Assembly: GCA_024280135.1 (NCBI GenBank) | Contig: JAJRQS010000277.1 | Coordinates: 1-11,332, forward strand | DNA from: Bacteroidota bacterium | Lineage (GTDB): Bacteria > Bacteroidota > Bacteroidia > Chitinophagales > Saprospiraceae | Direction of reading: 5' to 3' | DNA length: 11,332 nucleotides | In this document: positions 6,683-11,332 of the stretch, piece after piece | Position numbering within the stretch: position 1 is the stretch's first letter | Layout of the letters: each line of letters starts with the position of its first letter | The notes under the pieces: model-generated | Seen by the model: only the letters and a program-made list of their open reading frames with translations | Databases searched by the model: none | What the model was told of the DNA's origin: nothing | Made by a program: the position numbers and the translations under genes

Positions 6683-7417
6683 TTAATTTATTTTAGTTAG
6701 AATTTCTTCGACAATTTGTTCACTGGTTGTTATGATTCTGAACTCGACACGCCTTGAACAGTCAGGGCATATTTTATTCTTTGAATTTATAGTGTATTGC
6801 TTTTTTTTATCCAATGTTCTTCCAAACCCATACCCATTTGCAACAAACCAAAACTCTAATCTATCTCTTGTTTTGGAACCATAAGATTTAAACTCTTTTG
6901 TTGAAATCGTGTATTTTAAAACTTTTTTAGCTCTTCTCTGGGACCACTCAATTCCCTTCATGTACACCGCCTTTTTTCTTTTGTGTTTTACTATCGGCTT
7001 ATTCGCGTGTCCTTCTATCCGAATTTCGGCTATCTTTTCTTTATATTTTTCTTTTGAAATAATACTTAAATACTTTGGAATAAATTCTTTTAGAATAAGT
7101 AAAAATTTTGTTCTGATTCGGTCACTGTCTGGCCGAAATTGAATATTCTTGCCCGTAAAAGAAATCGAAAGAGTTGCTCTATTAAACTCGATATTTTTTT
7201 TCCACTTTTTTAAATCTTTCTTAACTAAAATTTCTAATTCATCTGCCATTTCTTTTTTTATGTCCTCATACCCAGATACTATTTTTTCTATTTCAGTCTT
7301 TTGCTTGTTTATTTCAACCATATAGGAAATTGCAATAAACATAAATATGACCATGAGGGCAGTCATGATGTCTGTCAATGACATCCAAAAAGAATTATTA
7401 TTTGATTTTAATTTCAT
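6683..7417 (-). CDS. zorB: MotB/OmpA-like motor protein, ZorB-like
   Basis: A 244-residue protein anchored by one N-terminal helix (about 10-33, starting FWMSLTDIMTALM). D16 lies where MotB and ZorB carry the essential proton-binding Asp. Residues about 36-70 are charged and helical, like a plug or linker. The rest is an OmpA-type peptidoglycan-binding domain: SISFTGKNIQF (84-94), EIRIEGHANKP (131-141), WSQRRAKKVL (158-167), ANGYGFGR (193-200) and SRRVEFRI (221-228). The usual GHTD reads GHAN here, so the commonly acidic residue is Asn139. A CPDC motif (217-220) directly precedes the SRRVEF strand. ZorB should pair as a dimer inside a ZorA ring and fix the motor to the cell wall. The four-base overlap with zorA suggests coupled translation. 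A flagellar MotB is unlikely, as no flagellar genes are nearby. Confidence 0.8.
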   Translation of the reverse strand: MKLKSNNNSFWMSLTDIMTALMVIFMFIAISYMVEINKQKTEIEKIVSGYEDIKKEMADELEILVKKDLKKWKKNIEFNRATLSISFTGKNIQFRPDSDRIRTKFLLILKEFIPKYLSIISKEKYKEKIAEIRIEGHANKPIVKHKRKKAVYMKGIEWSQRRAKKVLKYTISTKEFKSYGSKTRDRLEFWFVANGYGFGRTLDKKKQYTINSKNKICPDCSRRVEFRIITTSEQIVEEILTKIN

Positions 7418-8571
7418 TTTTCAATTTCAAGCCGTAGGTCCTTGGATGGCATAGCGCGAACGAGATATTGTTTTATAAGTGAATCCATAGATTCAAGGGT
7501 CATTGTTAGCTTCTTTTTGAAATGCTCATCAATATCATTTAGGCTAAACTTTGCAAGTTCCTGTAGATGGTTAGTTACTACAGTAAGATTTTCATTAGTC
7601 CTGTGTACATTTGTCGCTAGGTTCCTGACATTGACACCTACATCTTCTAAAGTGCCCATAGAGTCTACAGTCTGTTTCAATATCGTTTGAAATTGATTAT
7701 CTCCTAAGGTAATGTTTTCTAACTCTTTAAGAATCAACTGAAGACGACCTTCTTCATTTGCAAGGTTCGTAATGTGGCTAAGGATTTCTTTAAATTTGTC
7801 AGCTAACAAATTGGAGGTTTCTCTTAGATGGTTAGAGACATTCCTATTTGCTTCGTTGAGGGTTTCTAAATTATTCTTATTCTCTTTTTGCCACTGATTC
7901 ATATTTTGAACAGTTTTATTTAATTCATCAAAATTTTCGGCAATCAATCGATTTAATATTTCTTTAATCTTATTGTTAAATATTTCAACAGATCGTTCCA
8001 TTGCATTCAATAATTCCTTCGAATTCATATCGGCAATACGCTTTGCTAATTCATTGTTATTTTCGTTCAGCGTTTGAACAATATTATTGCCAATAAGTCT
8101 ATTTTGTTCATTTATATTCGCTAGGTTCTTATTTTGATTTTCGTAGTGATTGTTCAACGATTGGATAATATTATCTCCAATAATTGTATTTTGTCCACTT
8201 GAGGATTCAAGTAGTTGTACAATCTTTCGTAGTTCTATTGTATTAGCATCAGTCTCTTCATTCTCAATGTGAAACCAAAATTCAATTATTTTACCAACTA
8301 CCATTGAAAGTACTATTCCAATAATTGATGTGTAAAAAGATTGCTTTAGACCTTCGAGAAGAGTTGGAATACTTCCAGCGATATCCTCTACATTAAATCC
8401 AGTTAGACCTAAGGCGATCCCGATGAAAGTCCCAAGAACACCAGAACTTGCGAAACCAGAGGGGATAGAAGCAATTACTCGGGGTTTCTTTTTTGAGGTA
8501 CTAAGCCAATAGAAAGAAAGTAAAAACCATAAAATGAGGGGCAGGTAAGCCCAAATATTTACATTAGACAT
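7414..8571 (-). CDS. zorA: MotA/ExbB-like motor protein with coiled-coil tail, ZorA-like
   Basis: A 385-residue first gene of the operon. Three membrane helices are visible, at about 7-24, 41-58 and 78-100. The core GVLGTFIGIALGLTGF plus SIPTLLEGLKQSFYTS and IIGIVLS is the MotA/TolQ/ExbB proton-channel signature in its ZorA form. From about residue 103 the protein is a long, Asn/Glu/Lys-rich helical tail with few Pro or Gly, expected to project into the cytoplasm as a bundle or coiled coil. The tail opens with two copies of a 29-residue unit (IGDNIIQSLN at 131-140 and IGNNIVQTLN at 160-169). In Zorya, five ZorA subunits surround a ZorB dimer and the tail carries the signal to the effector. 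The tail is clearly shorter than that of E. coli type I ZorA. TolQ/ExbB or GldL are less likely because of the tail and the neighbours. ATG 8571 is the only start that gives a complete helix 1. Confidence 0.82.
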   Translation of the reverse strand: MSNVNIWAYLPLILWFLLSFYWLSTSKKKPRVIASIPSGFASSGVLGTFIGIALGLTGFNVEDIAGSIPTLLEGLKQSFYTSIIGIVLSMVVGKIIEFWFHIENEETDANTIELRKIVQLLESSSGQNTIIGDNIIQSLNNHYENQNKNLANINEQNRLIGNNIVQTLNENNNELAKRIADMNSKELLNAMERSVEIFNNKIKEILNRLIAENFDELNKTVQNMNQWQKENKNNLETLNEANRNVSNHLRETSNLLADKFKEILSHITNLANEEGRLQLILKELENITLGDNQFQTILKQTVDSMGTLEDVGVNVRNLATNVHRTNENLTVVTNHLQELAKFSLNDIDEHFKKKLTMTLESMDSLIKQYLVRAMPSKDLRLEIEK

Positions 8572-8617
8572 AAGTAGAATTGTTTAAGATAATAACTTTC
8601 TCTACAGTATGGTTTGA

Positions 8618-8625
8618 CAAATATA
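8618..8625 (-). promoter_or_regulatory. -7 promoter box (TATATTTG) for the Zorya-like operon
   Basis: The minus strand reads TATATTTG, an exact TAnnTTTG match, 46 bases before the zorA ATG. It shares a 14-base string with the promoter at 4660-4673. The region upstream is T-rich without a clear -33 TTG. The operon therefore probably has its own promoter rather than depending on readthrough from hldD, which ends about 130 bases upstream of zorA. Confidence 0.55.
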
Positions 8626-8702
8626 TGAAAAATTATAATAAAAAACGTAGTTTTATATGTTTTTTGCTTTTGCAAGTGAGCTTTAAGTAGAAATACCCAT
8701 TT

Positions 8703-9668
8703 TCAAAAAACAATCTCCTCCAGCAAATACCGTTGGACATAATCCGCTACGCCATCTTCTAAGGTCGTAAAAGGCTTGTCATAACCAGCCTCCCGAATTT
8801 TTTTCATCTTTGCTTCCGTAAAATATTGGTAGGTATCCCGAATATCCTTGGGTGTGTCAATAAAAGAAATTTTGGGCTTTAAATCCATAGCCAGAAAAGT
8901 AGCTTTCACTAAATCATTAAAGGTCCTTGCCTGTCCTGTGCCGATATTGTACAGCCCACTCTTTGGCTTTGCATGAAACAAGAAATCAATCATCTGGGCA
9001 ACATCTCGTACATAGACAAAGTCACGGGCCTGTTCTCCATTCTTAAACTTAGAATTGTGTGATCGAAATAGCTTCATGCCGCCGGTCGCTTTGATTTGTT
9101 TGACCGTATGAAAAACAACAGATGCCATTCTACTTTTGTGGTATTCATTGGGGCCATACACATTAAAGAATTTCAAGCCAGCCCAAAACGGTGGGGTTTC
9201 TTTTTGCGTAAGCACCCACTTGTCAAAATCTTGCTTGGAGTCTCCGTAGGGGTTCAAAGGTTTTAGAAATGAAACAATACGATGACTGTCTTTATAGCCA
9301 AACTCTCCAAGACCATACGTGGCCGCACTAGAGGCATAAATCAAAGGCACTTCTGCCAATGTGCAAAATTCCCAAATCTTTTTGGAATAGGACAAATTTA
9401 ATTGCTCAAAAATGCGCCTGTCTTTTTCTGCGGTATCCGTTCGGGCACCCAGATGAATGACCGCTGAAACTTTGGCTCCGTTATGCTTTAACCAATGAAA
9501 AAGCTCCATCCGTTCAATCAGGCGGTCGTATTTTTTATTAGAAAGGTTTTTTAATTTATCTTCTCTAGAAAACTCATCTACAATGATGATATCCTTATAA
9601 CCCAATTCATTAAAATAACGCACTAAGTAACTCCCAATAAATCCTGCCGCCCCCGTAATTATAATCAT
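8703..9668 (-). CDS. hldD: ADP-L-glycero-D-manno-heptose 6-epimerase
   Basis: A 321-residue cytoplasmic enzyme that converts ADP-D-glycero-D-manno-heptose to the L-glycero form for the lipopolysaccharide inner core. It is an extended short-chain dehydrogenase with TGAAGFIG (5-12) for NAD(P) binding and a following Asp (D31). Specific to this epimerase are IYASSAATYG (110-119), Y141-x3-K145 in NPYGDSK, FNVYGPNEYHKSRMASVVFH (168-187) with K178 at the place of the E. coli catalytic Lys, ARDFVYVRDVA (214-224) and AGYDKPF near the end. The length is close to the usual 310 or so. It starts 12 bases after the nadC stop, so both are probably on one mRNA. No clear intrinsic terminator follows; a TTGC-AAAA-GCAA hairpin about 35 bases past the stop lacks a T-run. 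Confidence 0.88.
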   Translation of the reverse strand: MIIITGAAGFIGSYLVRYFNELGYKDIIIVDEFSREDKLKNLSNKKYDRLIERMELFHWLKHNGAKVSAVIHLGARTDTAEKDRRIFEQLNLSYSKKIWEFCTLAEVPLIYASSAATYGLGEFGYKDSHRIVSFLKPLNPYGDSKQDFDKWVLTQKETPPFWAGLKFFNVYGPNEYHKSRMASVVFHTVKQIKATGGMKLFRSHNSKFKNGEQARDFVYVRDVAQMIDFLFHAKPKSGLYNIGTGQARTFNDLVKATFLAMDLKPKISFIDTPKDIRDTYQYFTEAKMKKIREAGYDKPFTTLEDGVADYVQRYLLEEIVF

Positions 9669-9680
9669 CTATTAATCATA

Positions 9681-10532
9681 TTATTTAACTATTTTTAAAC
9701 TCATATCCATCGACTTGGCACTGTGCGTGAGCGCCCCGACAGAAATATAATCTACACCCGTTTTGGCAATTTTCCGTAAGGTCTTCATCGTGACACCCCC
9801 AGAAGCTTCTACTTCATATTTACCATTAATAATTTTAACGGCTTTGCGTAGTTGAGCAAGCGTGAAATTATCTAGCATGATGCGGTTTATCTTGCCCGTT
9901 TTTAAGACTTTGTCAAGTTCTTTTAAATCCCGAACCTCAACGGTTGATTTGAGTCTTAACTTGTTTTTCTTATTGTATTTGTTAATTCGTTTGATGGCTT
10001 CTTCTACGCTTCCACAAGCATCAATATGGTTGTCTTTTATCATAAATCTATCGTAAAGACCTGTTCGATAATTGGTACAACCCCCTATCTTAACCGCCCA
10101 TTTTTCAAGAAAACGGATGAGTGGCGTTGTTTTACGCGTATCTAATACTTTTACAGGCAAGTCGGCAACGGCATCTGCGTATTTTTTACTTTGGGTAGCA
10201 ATACCGCTCATGCGTTGCATGGCATTGAGCAATAACCTTTCGCCTTTTAGAAGCGCTTGGCTGTTGCAAGTAACGGTAAAAACAATGTCCCCATATTTGA
10301 CAGGTGTACCGTCTTTGATGAGGACTTTTATTTTAGCTTTGGGATCTACTTTTTTAAGGATTGCTTTCGCCAATTTGACCCCAGCAATGACACCCTCCTC
10401 TTTGACCAACAATTTGGCTTTCGATTGACTTTTGGGATCGATGCAGGCCAAAGAAGTATGGTCACCCCCTTGGACATCTTCGTGTAATCCGGCTATTATA
10501 AAATCGTCAATTTGTTGTTTGAGGTTCTTCAT
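9681..10532 (-). CDS. nadC: Nicotinate-nucleotide pyrophosphorylase (quinolinate phosphoribosyltransferase)
   Basis: A 283-residue cytoplasmic enzyme of de novo NAD synthesis that turns quinolinate and PRPP into nicotinate mononucleotide, CO2 and pyrophosphate. Family landmarks appear in order: LHEDVQGGDHTS (16-27), QRMSGIAT (106-113), DTRKTTP (131-137) lining the substrate site, GGCTNYRTGLYDRFMIKDNH (150-169), EVEVR-type strand TVEVRD (197-202), MLDN (219-222), EASGGV (242-247) and DYISVGALTHS (261-271). The length is typical and nothing looks damaged. It precedes hldD by 12 bases. nadA or nadB are not adjacent. The start lies only 14 bases beyond a strong terminator hairpin of the upstream barrel gene, with no clear promoter in between. 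Confidence 0.93.
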   Translation of the reverse strand: MKNLKQQIDDFIIAGLHEDVQGGDHTSLACIDPKSQSKAKLLVKEEGVIAGVKLAKAILKKVDPKAKIKVLIKDGTPVKYGDIVFTVTCNSQALLKGERLLLNAMQRMSGIATQSKKYADAVADLPVKVLDTRKTTPLIRFLEKWAVKIGGCTNYRTGLYDRFMIKDNHIDACGSVEEAIKRINKYNKKNKLRLKSTVEVRDLKELDKVLKTGKINRIMLDNFTLAQLRKAVKIINGKYEVEASGGVTMKTLRKIAKTGVDYISVGALTHSAKSMDMSLKIVK

Positions 10533-10544
10533 GGAATTATCAAT

Positions 10545-10581
10545 AAAAACAGTTCGGAAAGCTATGCTTTCCGAACTGTTT
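10545..10581 (-). terminator. Strong intrinsic terminator after the barrel gene
   Basis: AAACAGTTCGGAAAGC (10547-10562) and GCTTTCCGAACTGTTT (10566-10581) form a perfect 16-bp stem with a 3-base loop. On the minus strand a TTTTT tail overlaps the stem end (10545-10549). It lies just after the stop of the outer-membrane protein gene and 14 bases before the nadC start. On the plus strand the arm runs into TTTGG only. Confidence 0.85.
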
Positions 10582-10587
10582 GGTGAA

Positions 10588-11268
10588 TTAAAATAGTACG
10601 CCTATCTTTAAGGTCAAACCATTTAAACTAGCTTTAGAGTCATCCGCATCTGTCTTTTTGGTCATGTCCAAAAAATAACTTTGGTAAGCAATTCCGCCGA
10701 CAAGCTTTGTAGAAGAACTAATGTTATACTCTACACCTGCTCCAAAACCCCAAGAAACAGACAAGTCTCGCATCTCTTTGTTGATGTCCTCATCTTCTAG
10801 TGTGACATTTGCAGCTTCAACGGTTCCAGTGCTTTTTGTAACGATACCTATTGTAAATATCGGTAATTCCGCATAATAGCGTAAAAAGCCGAATTCATTC
10901 GTCCGCATTTTTAATCCGAAAGGGATTTCAACAAGTTTAAAGCTGTGTTTTAAATTTACGCCAGCCGCCATTACTGAATCCGTGACTGCAGGCCAGTATT
11001 TGCCTTCGTTATTGTATTTTAAAGTACCTCCATGATTGAAGGCAAAGTTTACTCCAGCAAAAAGAGCATAAGATTCCGCAATGTCGTACTCCCCTAGGAG
11101 GCCTAGTTTGAAGCCTAGATTAGTTCCATTGCCTTTTATGTTTTTGTCATCGGTTGTCATCCAAGTTAAGGCAGGGCTCGCTTGTATGCCAAATCTAAAC
11201 CCATTTTGTGCTTTTGCCATAAAGCTACTCGTTAGAAATAGCAATAGCAGTAAAGTCGTTTTTTTCAT
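10588..11268 (-). CDS. Outer-membrane beta-barrel protein
   Basis: A 226-residue protein with a clear signal peptide (MKKTT, then a Leu-rich core, cleavage after AKA at residue 20). The mature part shows alternating hydrophobic strands with Gly and aromatic girdle residues, such as FRFGIQASPALTW, LGFKLGLLGEYDI, LVEIPFGLKMRT and VSWGFGAGVEYNI. It ends LTLKIGVLF with a terminal Phe, the usual outer-membrane insertion signal. The size and pattern fit the small OmpA/OmpX-like barrels common in Bacteroidota, perhaps eight to ten strands. These are structural or narrow-channel proteins, and the specific role cannot be told. Its own terminator follows and a -7 box precedes it, so it is probably monocistronic. 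Confidence 0.8.
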   Translation of the reverse strand: MKKTTLLLLLFLTSSFMAKAQNGFRFGIQASPALTWMTTDDKNIKGNGTNLGFKLGLLGEYDIAESYALFAGVNFAFNHGGTLKYNNEGKYWPAVTDSVMAAGVNLKHSFKLVEIPFGLKMRTNEFGFLRYYAELPIFTIGIVTKSTGTVEAANVTLEDEDINKEMRDLSVSWGFGAGVEYNISSSTKLVGGIAYQSYFLDMTKKTDADDSKASLNGLTLKIGVLF

Positions 11269-11299
11269 CTTTATTTATTTTTTTTAACAAAGTAAAGCC

Positions 11300-11307
11300 C
11301 AAAGATA
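11300..11307 (-). promoter_or_regulatory. -7 promoter box (TATCTTTG) for the barrel gene
   Basis: The minus strand reads TATCTTTG, an exact TAnnTTTG match, 31 bases before the ATG. The -33 region lies near the window edge and shows no TTG. Confidence 0.5.
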
Positions 11308-11332
11308 GTATTTTTATATGAGTATTTGTAGG

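Larger units (their letters stand above)
5918..8571 (-). other. Zorya type II-like anti-phage defence operon (zorA-zorB-zorE)
   Basis: Three minus-strand genes are packed without gaps: zorA and zorB overlap by four bases (ATGA, 7414-7417), and the HNH gene starts on the base directly after the zorB stop (6682/6683). A MotA-like protein with a long cytoplasmic tail, a MotB-like protein with an OmpA domain and an HNH nuclease in this order is the definition of type II Zorya. The known model is an ion-driven inner-membrane motor bound to peptidoglycan that senses phage-related envelope damage and activates a nuclease. The assignment rests on architecture and motifs, not on a database search. No integrase, transposase, tRNA or clear flanking repeats are seen. 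Confidence 0.8.

Noticed and set aside
6683-8571. Flagellar MotAB, TolQR/ExbBD or gliding GldLM motor
   Set aside because: TolR/ExbD lack an OmpA-type domain, GldM is a different long periplasmic protein, no flagellar or gliding genes are nearby, and the ZorA-like cytoplasmic tail plus HNH partner fits Zorya better.
8640-8675. TTGC-AAAA-GCAA hairpin as hldD terminator
   Set aside because: A 4-bp AT-containing stem without a following T-run on the minus strand is too weak to call.
5782-8702. Attachment sites or insertion-sequence ends around the defence operon
   Set aside because: No matching direct or inverted repeats were found by eye in 5782-5917 and 8572-8702, and there is no integrase, transposase or tRNA.

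Overview
The window looks like a chromosome segment of a Bacteroidota bacterium. The evidence is several TAnnTTTG promoter boxes (the -7 element of this phylum), no consistent Shine-Dalgarno sequences, a small outer-membrane beta-barrel protein ending in Phe, large GT-C type membrane glycosyltransferases and a DsbD-like protein with an extra N-terminal domain. Affiliation below phylum is not decidable here; a marine Saprospiria-like organism is only a guess.

Layout, left to right. Positions 1-936 (minus) hold the N-terminal part of a DsbD-family thiol-disulfide protein with two tandem DsbD-alpha-like domains, cut by the window edge. A 455-base gap follows. Two membrane glycosyltransferase-like genes lie tail to tail (1392-2810 plus, 2812-4596 minus) with one base between their stop codons. 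A 417-base divergent regulatory region carries promoters for both sides, two operator-like repeats 29 bases apart and a 27-codon leader ORF. It precedes a GH73 peptidoglycan glucosaminidase (5014-5781, plus) with a clear intrinsic terminator.

The most notable region is 5918-8571 (minus), a tightly packed three-gene operon: a MotA/ExbB-like protein with a long coiled-coil tail, a MotB/OmpA-like protein with the single membrane aspartate, and an HNH nuclease. The order and domains match a type II Zorya anti-phage system (zorA-zorB-zorE). In that model the first two proteins form a proton-driven, peptidoglycan-anchored envelope motor that senses phage entry, and the HNH protein is the DNA-attacking effector. 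The operon has its own promoter, no visible mobile genes, and a short ZorA whose tail begins with a 29-residue repeat.

To the right are housekeeping genes on the minus strand: nadC (quinolinate phosphoribosyltransferase) followed after 12 bases by hldD (ADP-heptose epimerase), then, upstream of nadC, an outer-membrane beta-barrel gene (10588-11268). A perfect 16-bp hairpin terminator separates the barrel gene from nadC and ends only 14 bases before the nadC start, so how nadC is transcribed is an open question. No tRNA, rRNA, CRISPR array or insertion sequence is visible.
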